Assembly: GCF_028281565.1 (NCBI RefSeq)
Contig: NZ_JANQJQ010000006.1
Span: 158,381 to 222,380, forward strand
DNA length: 64,000 bases
Source: Seonamhaeicola sp.
GTDB lineage: Bacteria > Bacteroidota > Bacteroidia > Flavobacteriales > Flavobacteriaceae
Direction of reading: 5' to 3'
Positions 44,721 to 54,665 of the stretch are shown here, piece after piece. A program made the position numbers and the translations under genes. Position 1 is the stretch's first letter. Each line of letters begins with the position of its first letter. The notes under the pieces were generated by a model. The model was not told where the DNA came from. It did not search any database and worked only from the letters and a program-made list of their open reading frames with translations.

Positions 44721-47501
44721 TTATAAGTTATTAATGGTCCAGGAGATGTAATACATGGACCCTATAAAACCTGTACCAAACGCCGTAAAATATTCTTTAC
44801 CTGTTAAATTGGTTCCACCGGCTTTAAAAGTAGATTTTAAGCTGGGTACTTTTAAATTAATCTGGGCATCAACTACATGAAACTCCGGTACAACGCCATT
44901 TCCAAAGGTAGCTTCCCAGAAATAATCATCACTGAATCTATAGGCTACATTAAATCCGAAATTTTTAAATAGTGCTGTATTACCAAATGCAGCTTTGAAT
45001 TTATGTTCCGGTGTATTGAAGTTTGTAGTGAAATCCGGGAATCTAACTCTGTCAAAATCTAATTTGGCATAGGTATAGTTCCCGCTTAAATCAAAGTTTC
45101 CTAAAATCTTGGTTGAAAGTCCAACGGAGGCGCCATAGGAGTTAATATCTGCCGGCGAGTTTGTATACGTACTGTAGGCCTGATAATCGTTATTTGAAAT
45201 TGCTGCAACGGATAATCCACCGTCTCCTGCGGTTCCATAGTATGGAGAGATAACCACCTCTTGAGAGATAAAATCTTTATAGCTGTTGTAATAAGCACTT
45301 AAATCAACAATTAAGTTTTTAAACTTACCACGATATCCAACTTCAACTGAAGACACTTGTTCAGGCTTTACCAAGCTAGGATTAGCCACCTCTAAAACCG
45401 CCGGATTACCGGTTGCGCTGAGTGCTTGTACCGAGCTTAATGTGTATGAGTTTTCATAAGCGACTCTGCCGGTTTGCGTAATGCTTGCCGGTTGCCCTAA
45501 GGCTTGACCACCACCACTTACGCTAAAATCTCTTACATATCTATCCAGGTTATCCGGAGCAGCTCCAACCAAAACCGCTCTACCGGCATCTAAACCGATA
45601 AACAGGTCCTGGGTAGTAGGGTTTCTGAATCCTGTTTGAACGGATGCTCTGAAGTTATGGTCTTCATTTACCGTTAAGCCTGCTGAAATTCTTGGGGAAT
45701 AAAAACCATCAAAAAACTCGGATTTGTCATAGCGAATTGATCCTGTTAGTTTTAAATCCAGAGCATTATTTAATTCAATATTTTTTTGAATTTGAGTATA
45801 AAGTCCAAATTCGGAGTAATCAATGGGCCCATCGGTATCCGTATAGATGGTTCCGGAAGAATTTAAGCTATATTTTCTGTAAGACCCGCCAATTTGTATT
45901 TCAGCAAAATCAACTAAATGGGAAAAGTTATAGTTGGCATCTGCATGATAGTATTTTGAGGCATCTTGAAATTTTGATCCAGTTGATAAATCCGGATCAT
46001 TCACACTTCTGTTGAATGCTGCCTGGAATTCCGGAGATCCTGGTAAAAACCTGCCGGACTCCGCTTGAGCACGGCCGGCTGCATGCGCCTGGGCATCAGT
46101 GGCTCCAGCTAATGTAGCTGTCAGATAGGCCCCGGTATATTCTCCAAACCAAGTGTTGTCGTCCTTCCAGGCCCTGTTAATATTAATACCCGTAAAAACC
46201 ATGTCATAGGAATCACCGGCTTTGTCGGCAACCACATAACCTCTCAGGAAGAAATTATTGTTTCTAAATTCCAACTTGTGTTGCTGTTGAAAGAAGTTGG
46301 CAATATTATAGCGATTGGTTCCCTGGTATATAGTAGATCCGGTGCCTACTTTTCCAACGTAGGATATTTCAAAATCATCTTCCCAGGGACGATAATATAG
46401 GCCCCAATCTGATTTTACGCTTTCTGCGTTATAATTAGTTAAATCACGTTCGTTGTAACCCGTTCTGCTTACAATTACTGAAGGTACCAAAGCGTTAGCA
46501 CCGGCGGGGATACGTCCCAAAGCTTCAAGAGTCACAGCTACATCCTTAATATCTGTGGCTACCTCATCACCATAAACGTTGATACCGTCGTAGTTTAAAT
46601 CAGCTCTTGTTCCTCCAACGGTTGTTTTATCAACTTCACTCGTCGCCGCCCAATCGGTTCCTTTCAAGTACCCAAAGTTTATTTTGGCTGCAAACTTTTC
46701 ACTGAACTTATGTGCCACCCGAATTCCAAAGTCTGTATAATTATTGTCTCCGGCCGATTCCTGGGAGGTAATACCTTGTTTATAGTAGGCGCTTATACCA
46801 TGATGGTCAAACGGGTTTTTACTACGCATGAAAAGAATACCATTAAAGGCATTTGCTCCATATAAAGCAGATGCTGCTCCCGGAAGTAATTCCACACTTT
46901 GGACATCGGTTTCAATCATTCCAACCAAATTTCCAATAGGGAAGTTAAGTGCCGGGGTGGAATTATCCATGCCGTCAACCAATTGCATGAAACGATTATT
47001 TGCAAACGTTGCAAAACCTCTTGTATTGATAGATTTAAACGTTAAACTATTGGTGTTTACATCTACCCCTTTTAAATTTTCCAAACCGTCATAAAAGTCT
47101 GCAGAAGCGGTATTTCTAATTTCTTTCAGGCCAAATCTTTCAACAGTAACTGGCGACTCAAAAATACGTTCCGGTGTTCTGGACGCCGATATTACAACTT
47201 CGTCCAGTGATGTTCCTTCTTTTAGAACGAAGGCTAATTTTTGGTTATTTGAAGTAACTTCAAGAGTAGCGGTTTCGAATCCAACACTACTGGCCTGAAC
47301 TGTAAATGGTGGGTTTTGAGAATAAGTTAACGTGAAATTACCGTCAAAATCTGTTACTACCCCTGTTGTAGTACCTACAACAATGACATTGGCACCCGGA
47401 AGAGGTTGGCCGTTGTCATCGGTTACAGAACCTGAAATAGTTGTTTGAGAATAGGTTAAACTGCAAAACAACAACAAAATAATAGTGAAAATTGTTTTCA
47501 T
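44721..47501 (-). CDS. TonB-dependent outer-membrane receptor (non-SusC type)
   Basis: A 926-residue receptor. A signal peptide ends at LTYSQ; a carboxypeptidase-D-like domain (about 20-100) is followed by the plug (VVISASRTPERIFESPVTVERF near 107) and a barrel ending in SMYYISWTINNL. It lacks the SusC-typical length and plug signature, and its partner is an SGNH lipoprotein rather than SusD. Substrate unknown. No obvious promoter was found in the 180 bases upstream. Confidence 0.88.
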   Translation of the reverse strand: MKTIFTIILLLFCSLTYSQTTISGSVTDDNGQPLPGANVIVVGTTTGVVTDFDGNFTLTYSQNPPFTVQASSVGFETATLEVTSNNQKLAFVLKEGTSLDEVVISASRTPERIFESPVTVERFGLKEIRNTASADFYDGLENLKGVDVNTNSLTFKSINTRGFATFANNRFMQLVDGMDNSTPALNFPIGNLVGMIETDVQSVELLPGAASALYGANAFNGILFMRSKNPFDHHGISAYYKQGITSQESAGDNNYTDFGIRVAHKFSEKFAAKINFGYLKGTDWAATSEVDKTTVGGTRADLNYDGINVYGDEVATDIKDVAVTLEALGRIPAGANALVPSVIVSRTGYNERDLTNYNAESVKSDWGLYYRPWEDDFEISYVGKVGTGSTIYQGTNRYNIANFFQQQHKLEFRNNNFFLRGYVVADKAGDSYDMVFTGININRAWKDDNTWFGEYTGAYLTATLAGATDAQAHAAGRAQAESGRFLPGSPEFQAAFNRSVNDPDLSTGSKFQDASKYYHADANYNFSHLVDFAEIQIGGSYRKYSLNSSGTIYTDTDGPIDYSEFGLYTQIQKNIELNNALDLKLTGSIRYDKSEFFDGFYSPRISAGLTVNEDHNFRASVQTGFRNPTTQDLFIGLDAGRAVLVGAAPDNLDRYVRDFSVSGGGQALGQPASITQTGRVAYENSYTLSSVQALSATGNPAVLEVANPSLVKPEQVSSVEVGYRGKFKNLIVDLSAYYNSYKDFISQEVVISPYYGTAGDGGLSVAAISNNDYQAYSTYTNSPADINSYGASVGLSTKILGNFDLSGNYTYAKLDFDRVRFPDFTTNFNTPEHKFKAAFGNTALFKNFGFNVAYRFSDDYFWEATFGNGVVPEFHVVDAQINLKVPSLKSTFKAGGTNLTGKEYFTAFGTGFIGSMYYISWTINNL

Positions 47502-47625
47502 CTAGCTAGAATTAGTTTTAATTATTTGGGCAATATAAAAATAAAATCGCAAAAAATTATGCGTGCATAATATAAATTATCAAAAACAAGGGCTTAAAAT
47601 TGCATTTTTTATAAAATTAATAATA

Positions 47626-47656
47626 AAAATCCTGAAACAAAGCGTTTCAGGATTTT
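47626..47656 (-). terminator. Terminator of glmS
   Basis: A 13-base perfect stem, AAAATCCTGAAAC (626-638) with GTTTCAGGATTTT (644-656), loop AAAGC. It lies 29 bases after the glmS stop on the minus strand. Confidence 0.88.
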
Positions 47657-47684
47657 AATTTTTTACTTACAAAAAGAAGCGGTA

Positions 47685-49532
47685 TTATTCTACAGTAACA
47701 GATTTTGCCAAATTTCTGGGCTGGTCTACATTTTTGTCTAACATAACAGCTATGTAGTACGATAATAATTGTAGAGGGATTGTAGTTAAAAGCGGAGAAA
47801 GGGATTCCAATGTTTCAGGAACTTCAATAACGTGGTCCGCCAGTTCTTTTACCTGCTCGTCACCTTCCGTTACGATACCTATAATTTTCCCTTTTCTGGA
47901 TTTTATTTCCTGGATATTGCTAACTACCTTTTCGTAGTGTCCTTTTTTAGTAGCGATTACCACTATTGGCATATTTTCATCAATTAATGCAATGGGTCCG
48001 TGTTTCATTTCTGCTGCGGGATAGCCTTCGGCATGGATATACGATATTTCTTTAAGCTTTAATGCCCCTTCCAACGCCACGGGGAAATTATACCCTCTTC
48101 CTAAATACAGGCAGTTAGAGGCGTCTTTGTAAATATCTGCTATATATCTGATATGAGCATCAGATTCTAAGGCCTTTTCTACTTTACCGGGAATCATTTC
48201 TAACTCCAATAAATGACGACGGTATTCTGAACTGGTAATAGTGCCTTTAGCCCTGGATAATCGTAATGCCATTAATGTCAGAACAGTAATTTGAGTAGTA
48301 AATGCCTTAGTGGAGGCTACACCTATTTCAGGGCCTGCATGAGTGTAAGCACCGGCATCAGTTTCCCTGGCAATAGAAGACCCTACTACATTACAAACTC
48401 CAAAAACAAAAGCACCTTTTGATTTGGCTAATTTAATAGCGGCTAATGTATCTGCAGTTTCTCCGGATTGAGAAATGGCTATTAAAACATCGTCTTCTCT
48501 GATAACAGGGTTTCTATATCTAAATTCCGATGCGTATTCCACTTCAACCGGTATTCTGGCTAAGTCTTCAAAAATATATTCAGCCACTAACCCGGCATGC
48601 CATGAGGTACCGCAAGCAACAATAATGATTCTATTGGCATTGAGGAACTTTTTCATATTATCTTCAACACCGGCCATTTTTATAATAGCCTGATCTCTTA
48701 AAAGCCTTCCTCTGTAAGTATCTGTAATGGCTTTTGGTTGTTCGTGAATTTCTTTTAGCATGAAATGGTCATACCCGCCTTTTTCAATTTCTTCAAGGTT
48801 TAGTTGAAGTTTTTGAATGTATGGGTCCACCAAAGAATCATCTTTGATTTTTCTGATTTTAATGCCTTTATGGAACCTGATAATGGCCATTTCCTCATCT
48901 TCCAAATAGATGGCATCTTTTGTATATTCTATAAAAGGGGAGGCGTCACTGGCAATAAAGAATTCGTCTTCGCCAATACCAACAGCCAAAGGGCTCCCTA
49001 AACGGGCAACTACAATTTCTTCAGGTTTATTTTTGTCGAACACAGTAATAGCGTAAGCACCAATAACCTGGTTTAAAGCTATTTGAACGGCTTTTCCAAG
49101 TTTAACGTCTTCCTGTTTTTTTACGTCTTCAATTAAATTGATTAAAACTTCAGTATCGGTGTCCGACTTAAAAGTATATCCTCTGGCAATGAGCTCTTGC
49201 TTTAAAGACTCATAGTTTTCAATAATGCCGTTGTGGATGATAACTAAATCTCCGGAATTTGATGTATGAGGATGCGAATTAACATCATTGGGAACACCGT
49301 GTGTTGCCCAACGTGTATGACCTATACCGACATTCCCGGTTTTAGTGATTTCTTTTTCTGAAATGTTTTCAAGATCGGCTACTTTCCCTTTGGTTTTTGA
49401 AACTTTAAGGTCGGTGCCGTCAAATAAAGCTATTCCGGCACTGTCATAGCCTCTGTATTCTAAGCGCTTAAGTCCTTCAATAATAATAGGATAAGCTTCT
49501 CGGTGTCCAATGTATCCAACTATGCCACACAT
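47685..49532 (-). CDS. glmS: Glutamine-fructose-6-phosphate aminotransferase
   Basis: A 615-residue enzyme making glucosamine-6-phosphate for peptidoglycan and LPS. The mature N-terminal nucleophile is Cys2 in MCGIVGYIGH; the glutaminase domain covers about 2-235 (GHTRWATHG, HNGIIENY). Two SIS domains follow (about 290-430 and 460-600) with VACGTSWHAGL and the SQSGETADTL phosphate-binding stretch; the C-terminus is LAKSVTVE. Full length. The short 5' region has no glmS-ribozyme-like content that I can recognise. Confidence 0.97.
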   Translation of the reverse strand: MCGIVGYIGHREAYPIIIEGLKRLEYRGYDSAGIALFDGTDLKVSKTKGKVADLENISEKEITKTGNVGIGHTRWATHGVPNDVNSHPHTSNSGDLVIIHNGIIENYESLKQELIARGYTFKSDTDTEVLINLIEDVKKQEDVKLGKAVQIALNQVIGAYAITVFDKNKPEEIVVARLGSPLAVGIGEDEFFIASDASPFIEYTKDAIYLEDEEMAIIRFHKGIKIRKIKDDSLVDPYIQKLQLNLEEIEKGGYDHFMLKEIHEQPKAITDTYRGRLLRDQAIIKMAGVEDNMKKFLNANRIIIVACGTSWHAGLVAEYIFEDLARIPVEVEYASEFRYRNPVIREDDVLIAISQSGETADTLAAIKLAKSKGAFVFGVCNVVGSSIARETDAGAYTHAGPEIGVASTKAFTTQITVLTLMALRLSRAKGTITSSEYRRHLLELEMIPGKVEKALESDAHIRYIADIYKDASNCLYLGRGYNFPVALEGALKLKEISYIHAEGYPAAEMKHGPIALIDENMPIVVIATKKGHYEKVVSNIQEIKSRKGKIIGIVTEGDEQVKELADHVIEVPETLESLSPLLTTIPLQLLSYYIAVMLDKNVDQPRNLAKSVTVE

Positions 49533-49684
49533 AAGTATTTTGGTTTGGGTTAATGATTTTTAGCTTTACAAATATGTAAAATAAATGCCAAATTGAGCTA
49601 ATTATTATATAAAGTAATTGTTTTATACGATGAAATTCCATTAAAACTCAATAAACAACAACTTACAAGTAGTAACGGACTAAC

Positions 49685-51370
49685 TTATTTAGGATCAGTG
49701 AAAAACAACTTTAATATCATTCGTTGGCCATCCGGGACATTTTCGTTACTTCCATGTAATATGGTTCCCTTAGGCGCTAAAATGGTAGCAGTAGGAATAC
49801 CCGTTACATCATCTTCACTTTTTAGTATTTCAGAATTACCGGTAACATTTACATTAGTAGATAAAACCAACCCGATTTTGGTATTCGTGGAATCTCTAAG
49901 CAAAATATTATTTAAATGTTCCGTGAGACGAATTTTAAAATTCTTGTTAATCGTATCTCTTTGACTTAAGCTAATTACCTTAGAGTTAAGCGCGCTGGAG
50001 AAATTCTCAGTAGGATCAATTGTGTAATCTATGGTTTGGAAGTTGTTTTCAATATCATAGGCGTATATCCTGTCGTACTTATGGTAATCCTCCATGGTAG
50101 TTGTTGAGGTTTCATCTTCATAAATAAGGAGATGCGCCTCATTGAGTAATTGCTTTAAAACAAAATCGCCCGTAGTGCTTTCAGTAATAAATTCACCTTT
50201 ATCATCCACAGCTCTGTAAGTCCTTTTAAAAGCTTCTAAAGCGGAGATGATTGTTGTATTGTTGTTTTCATCGGTGTATTCTACCATCCCATCAAACAAG
50301 CTTACAACTGCCATAGAACCCTGGCCGCCTTTTAAAAATAGTTTTTCATCACCCAAGGTTTTATCGCCGTTGTCTACCACACGCGTGTGTTCATTAATAA
50401 AGGTGTTTAACCTGTTTCCGTTAAAGTTAAAACTATATGTGGCCTGCAATCTCTCGCCATCATTAGCTTCATCGTCTCTGGAATAATGAATGGTAATGGT
50501 GGCATCAGAGGAAGCGAAATTTAAAAGGATCATATGTCCTTTCCCGTCTATGGCTTCAGCTTTAAAATAAAGCCCTCTGAAATAATTTTTAAAGTTGTTT
50601 GCGTTGCTTAATTCCGATTGACCTTGTTTCTTAATGATAGCGGTTTCCCAAAATAGCGTATCAAGTTTTACGCGAAAGGATGGTACTAACCTGGTAACCG
50701 TGGTGTCAGTATCAGTTCTAACAACTGTAATTATATTATCACTACTGGGAGTAAAGATGGTATCTTTTATCAGTGCTCCCTTAAAATTGTCAAAATTAAT
50801 TGTACTATTATCTGTTAGGGCATAATTATTACTTACATCGCCACTGTTTGCATATGAAAAGTAGTTTTGCGGTTCCCCTAAATTATCCGGGTTAAAATCT
50901 CTTAAGAAATAACCGTTTTCATAAATAGACAGTTTGATATCATCTACTGGATTTCCGTATAACGAATCGCTGATAGTATACTCTGCAAACCCTTCATCAT
51001 CAATGGCAATGGTTCTGTTAAAATAGGGTATACTTAGTACCACGGAATCTATAATAGGGTTTTCACCAAAATCAGGGTCGAAGGAGGATGGCAATATTTG
51101 CGTAATAACACTTGCAGTGGTTGGCCCATACTCAGGGTCATCATAAAACCCCAATACGTTTGAAGGCAAATTATTTATTTGTACTTTTTCTAGCTTTTTG
51201 TTGTATGATATAATAGGCATTAATGAGTCAACACCAGTGCCAAAATTAGCATTGTCCTTTCCTAAAACATCACTGTCTAAAACATAAAAATCTTTATCAC
51301 AAGCTATAAATGATGTAACAAGCAACAGAACAATAGCAGGTATTTGAAGGGCTTTAATAGTCTTTTTCAT
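49685..51370 (-). CDS. DUF4270-family lipoprotein
   Basis: A 561-residue lipoprotein, lipobox Cys24 (TSFIAC). The stretch VQINNLPSNVLGFYDDPEYGPTTAS-type near residue 65 is what I recognise as DUF4270, a beta-rich family of Bacteroidetes outer-membrane lipoproteins with no assigned function. The end (LFFTDPK) is typical of the family. It lies 24 bases downstream of the GT5-like gene and probably shares its transcript; this pairing is common in Flavobacteriia. Confidence 0.8.
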   Translation of the reverse strand: MKKTIKALQIPAIVLLLVTSFIACDKDFYVLDSDVLGKDNANFGTGVDSLMPIISYNKKLEKVQINNLPSNVLGFYDDPEYGPTTASVITQILPSSFDPDFGENPIIDSVVLSIPYFNRTIAIDDEGFAEYTISDSLYGNPVDDIKLSIYENGYFLRDFNPDNLGEPQNYFSYANSGDVSNNYALTDNSTINFDNFKGALIKDTIFTPSSDNIITVVRTDTDTTVTRLVPSFRVKLDTLFWETAIIKKQGQSELSNANNFKNYFRGLYFKAEAIDGKGHMILLNFASSDATITIHYSRDDEANDGERLQATYSFNFNGNRLNTFINEHTRVVDNGDKTLGDEKLFLKGGQGSMAVVSLFDGMVEYTDENNNTTIISALEAFKRTYRAVDDKGEFITESTTGDFVLKQLLNEAHLLIYEDETSTTTMEDYHKYDRIYAYDIENNFQTIDYTIDPTENFSSALNSKVISLSQRDTINKNFKIRLTEHLNNILLRDSTNTKIGLVLSTNVNVTGNSEILKSEDDVTGIPTATILAPKGTILHGSNENVPDGQRMILKLFFTDPK

Positions 51371-51394
51371 AGATACTTAAAATGAAAGTATGGG

Positions 51395-52204
51395 TTAGCT
51401 TAAAACGGTATTATTAAAAAATGTTGTATAAGCCTCGCCAAATTCATCTCTGTTTTTGTATTCTAAAATAGGTTTATCCGATGCTTTTAAATAGGCCTCT
51501 AAATCCCCAGGGATATTTTCAGAACCTATAATCAATGCATCAGAATAATCAACAGCGATTTTCATTAAGTTAACATATGAAGGTTCTTCAATGGCCTTTA
51601 TGGCATCTTCATTTATGTTGTCAAATTTAATCTTATTAACCATGTCTTTATTTAAAGTATTGTTAAAACTTTGGTTATACACCGAAGTAACAATTTTACT
51701 TTCGCTAAATAAAGGCTCATCTTTATAATATTCTTTTAAATAAACTGGAAGCAAAGAGGCTAACCATCCATGCACGTGAATAACATCCGGGGACCAGTTT
51801 AATTTTTTAACGGTTTCTATAACGCCTTTGGCAAAAAAGATGGCGCGCTCATCATTATCAGAAAACAATTGCCCATCTTCGTCAGTTAATGTGGCTTTTC
51901 TTTTAAAATATTCATCATTATCGATAAAATAAACTTGAATACGTTCTTTAGGGATCGATGCCACCTTGATTATAAGGGGCATGTCCAAATCGTTAATTAC
52001 TAAATTTATTCCGGAAAGTCTTATAACCTCATGTAATTGGTGTCTACGCTCATTAATGTTCCCGTATCGGGGCATGAAAATTCGAATTTGTCCACCTTGT
52101 TGATTTACAAGTCTGGGAGCTTCGAACGACATTGAAGAAATTTCGGTTTCAGGTAAATAAGGCACTACTTCAGATGATACATACAATATCCTCTTATCTT
52201 TCAT
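51395..52204 (-). CDS. Reduced GT5 (glycogen-synthase-like) protein
   Basis: A 269-residue protein that resembles only the N-terminal half of glycogen/starch synthase (GT5): RILYVSSEVVPYLPETE, then DVIHVHGWLASLLPVYLKEYY near residue 140. The K-x-G-G ADP-glucose motif expected near residue 15 is replaced by ETEIS. The C-terminal Rossmann domain, which carries most catalytic residues, is missing, against about 480 residues for a full enzyme. Automatic annotation will call it glycogen synthase; catalytic activity is unlikely. It is divergent from panC, a neighbourhood conserved in Flavobacteriia. Confidence 0.75.
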   Translation of the reverse strand: MKDKRILYVSSEVVPYLPETEISSMSFEAPRLVNQQGGQIRIFMPRYGNINERRHQLHEVIRLSGINLVINDLDMPLIIKVASIPKERIQVYFIDNDEYFKRKATLTDEDGQLFSDNDERAIFFAKGVIETVKKLNWSPDVIHVHGWLASLLPVYLKEYYKDEPLFSESKIVTSVYNQSFNNTLNKDMVNKIKFDNINEDAIKAIEEPSYVNLMKIAVDYSDALIIGSENIPGDLEAYLKASDKPILEYKNRDEFGEAYTTFFNNTVLS

Positions 52205-52330
52205 ATGTTTGTTTTTATTGACTTTCTAAAAGCCATTTTAACCAGGTGTTAACGATTTCTATTTATAAAGAAACTTTGTAAAGCTTGTTTATTCAAGTCT
52301 CACATTTGTGAATTCAAAATAAAAAACACG

Positions 52331-52377
52331 CAAAAGTACAAAAATTTATGCAAATTGACTGTAAAATCTTAAGTTTG
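52331..52377. promoter_or_regulatory. Divergent -7 elements between the GT5-like gene and panC
   Basis: On the minus strand TACTTTTG at 52338-52331 fits TAnnTTTG (127 bases before the GT5-like start). On the plus strand TAAGTTTG at 52370-52377 is an exact match 25 bases before panC. Confidence 0.5.
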
Positions 52378-52401
52378 CAGGCGTTAATTTTTTATTAAAA
52401 A

Positions 52402-53253
52402 GTGCAGGTTTACTCAGAAAAACAACAAATTATAAAAGCCATTACGCTTTTAAAAACCAAAAAGCAAACTATTGGGTTGGTACCAACCATGGGAGCTTTA
52501 CACAGGGGGCATTTGGCTTTAGTTGAAAGTGCCTTACAAAATAATGATTACGCGGTAGTTAGTATTTTTGTTAATCCAACACAATTTGACAATAGTAGCG
52601 ATCTTAAAAAATACCCCAGAACTTTAGAAGAAGACGTTGCATTATTAAGCACACTGTCCAAAGAAAGGATTTTGGTTTATGCCCCTACGGTTGAGGACGT
52701 GTATGAAGGTAATGCCGTTTCGGAAGCCTTTGATTTTGACGGACTTGAATTTGAGATGGAAGGGAAATTTCGTCACGGACATTTTGACGGGGTTGGTACT
52801 ATTGTGAAACGTCTTTTTGAAATTGTGACACCTCATAACGCTTATTTTGGTGAAAAAGATTTTCAGCAGTTACAGATCATAAAGAAACTGGTTGAAAAGC
52901 ACCATATTCCTGTGAAAATAACAGGCTGCCCAATTTACAGGGAAGCCAGCGGTTTGGCCATGAGCTCGCGTAACACAAGGTTAAAACCGGAATACCTGGA
53001 AGCAGCCCCTTTTATTTATAAAACTTTAACAACTGCCAAAAAGCTATTTGGCACAAAAAGTGCTAATAAAGTTTCGGAATGGGTTGAAAATCAGTTTTCT
53101 AAACATGATTTATTGGAGTTGGAATATTTTATTATTGCTGATGCCAAAACCTTAAGACCGGTTAAACGAAAATCAAACAAAAAAGTATATAGAGCGTTTA
53201 TAGCCGCATATGCAGATGATATCAGATTGATTGATAATATCGCCTTAAATTAA
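52402..53253 (+). CDS. panC: Pantothenate synthetase
   Basis: A 283-residue enzyme joining pantoate and beta-alanine with [13 protein letters not shown] near residue 28 is the HxGH-type nucleotide-binding motif; [18 protein letters not shown] ([10 protein letters not shown]), YFGEKDFQQ and MSSRN are all present. The start is GTG at 52402; this gives the family's usual N-terminus (MQVYSEK) and lies 25 bases after a good -7 box. panD follows after 13 bases. Confidence 0.96.
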   Translation: MQVYSEKQQIIKAITLLKTKKQTIGLVPTMGALHRGHLALVESALQNNDYAVVSIFVNPTQFDNSSDLKKYPRTLEEDVALLSTLSKERILVYAPTVEDVYEGNAVSEAFDFDGLEFEMEGKFRHGHFDGVGTIVKRLFEIVTPHNAYFGEKDFQQLQIIKKLVEKHHIPVKITGCPIYREASGLAMSSRNTRLKPEYLEAAPFIYKTLTTAKKLFGTKSANKVSEWVENQFSKHDLLELEYFIIADAKTLRPVKRKSNKKVYRAFIAAYADDIRLIDNIALN

Positions 53254-53266
53254 TTATCTTTGCCGC

Positions 53267-53617
53267 ATGCAAATTCAAGTAGTAAAATCTAAGATTCACA
53301 GGGTTAAATGTACGGGTGCTGAGCTTAACTATATTGGGAGTATTACCATTGATGAAGATTTAATGGATGCTGCCAACATTATACAGGGAGAAAAGGTTCA
53401 AATTGTTAATAATGACAATGGCGAACGCCTAGAAACCTATTGTATTCCGGGACCTCGAAACAGTGGCGAAATAACACTTAATGGGGCCGCTGCCAGAAAA
53501 GTTTCGGTGGGTGACACCTTGATTTTAATCACTTATGCCATAATGGATGTTGAAGAAGCCAAAGTTTTTAAACCTGCTTTGGTGTTTCCTGACGAAGCGA
53601 CCAACTTATTAAAGTAA
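53267..53617 (+). CDS. panD: Aspartate 1-decarboxylase
   Basis: A 116-residue pyruvoyl enzyme producing beta-alanine for PanC. The self-cleavage site is Gly24-Ser25 in NYIGSITID; Tyr58-type [19 protein letters not shown] near residue 63 completes the active site. Normal length. It sits between panC and the flippase-like gene, with 3 bases to the latter. Confidence 0.96.
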   Translation: MQIQVVKSKIHRVKCTGAELNYIGSITIDEDLMDAANIIQGEKVQIVNNDNGERLETYCIPGPRNSGEITLNGAAARKVSVGDTLILITYAIMDVEEAKVFKPALVFPDEATNLLK

Positions 53618-53620
53618 ACC

Positions 53621-54580
53621 TTGAGCCCAAAAATAAAAAGCATACTAAAAATTACACTCCCATTATTACTGGGAGTTTTTTTGGTCTGGTATTCGCTGTC
53701 AAAGGTATCTGTTGAAGAACTTTTTGTTTACCTGAAGGAATCTGATTATTGGTGGATCGTACTTGGGATGTTTTTGGGCCTGTTAAGCCACTTGTCCAGG
53801 GCTTACCGTTGGCGTTTTCAGTTAGAACCTATGGGCTATAATATTAAATTGGGCAATAGTATAATGGCGGTTTTTGCAACCTATTTAATTAACTATACCA
53901 TTCCCAGGGCCGGTGAGGTAGCAAGGGCCTCCATTTTGACCAATTATGAAGACGTGCCTTTTGAAAAAGGATTTGGTACTATTGTAGCAGAGCGTATTGC
54001 GGATATGATCGTGATGCTTGGAATAATTACCATAACACTATTCCTTCAATTCGATTTTATTTATAGTTTCCTGGTTGAAAAATTCGATCCTGCTAAAATC
54101 ATAATCGGATTGGTAGGTCTGATTGTTTTAGTGGTCATTTTTACAAGATTTATTAAGCGTAGCCCATCTAAAATAGCATTAAAGATTAAGACCTTTATTA
54201 ACGGTTTGATTGAAGGAGCGCTCAGTATTTTCAAAATGAAAAAGAAGTGGGCTTACATTTTTCACACCTTGTTTATTTGGGGCATGTACGTCCTTATGTT
54301 TTATGTGACTTCATTTGCTATTTCTGATTTAGAGGGTATTTCAACCGGGGCCATTCTAATCGGCTTTATAGCGGCCAGTTTTAGTATTGCTGCCACAAAT
54401 GGTGGTATTGGATCCTATCCTTTAGCTATTTATGGGGCATTTGCTATTTTTGGGATCCCTGAAGACCCTAGTATCGCATTTGGGTGGATCATGTGGGCAT
54501 CACAAACACTTTTGATTATCATTTTTGGCGGGTTGTCATTAATTTATCTACCAGTTTTTAACAGAGAAAAGAGTATTTAA
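53621..54580 (+). CDS. YbhN/UPF0104-type membrane protein (LPG synthase TM family)
   Basis: A 319-residue inner-membrane protein with about eight hydrophobic helices, of the lysylphosphatidylglycerol-synthase transmembrane family. Recognised from SHLSRAYRWRFQLEP, TIPRAGEVARA and GFIAASFSIAATNGGIGSYPLA. Family members are suspected lipid flippases or transporters; no substrate is known here. The start is TTG at 53621, three bases after panD, so translation is probably coupled. No catalytic LPG domain is attached. Confidence 0.8.
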   Translation: MSPKIKSILKITLPLLLGVFLVWYSLSKVSVEELFVYLKESDYWWIVLGMFLGLLSHLSRAYRWRFQLEPMGYNIKLGNSIMAVFATYLINYTIPRAGEVARASILTNYEDVPFEKGFGTIVAERIADMIVMLGIITITLFLQFDFIYSFLVEKFDPAKIIIGLVGLIVLVVIFTRFIKRSPSKIALKIKTFINGLIEGALSIFKMKKKWAYIFHTLFIWGMYVLMFYVTSFAISDLEGISTGAILIGFIAASFSIAATNGGIGSYPLAIYGAFAIFGIPEDPSIAFGWIMWASQTLLIIIFGGLSLIYLPVFNREKSI

Positions 54581-54665
54581 GTCTGTTGAAATAGATCAGT
54601 TGCTTTTAATCTCTTGGTTAATTTATTAACTTGCCAATAAATAAATCTCAAATCATTAAATCCAG

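Noticed and set aside
51395..52204. Functional glycogen synthase (glgA)
   Set aside because: The ADP-glucose motif and the C-terminal domain are missing.
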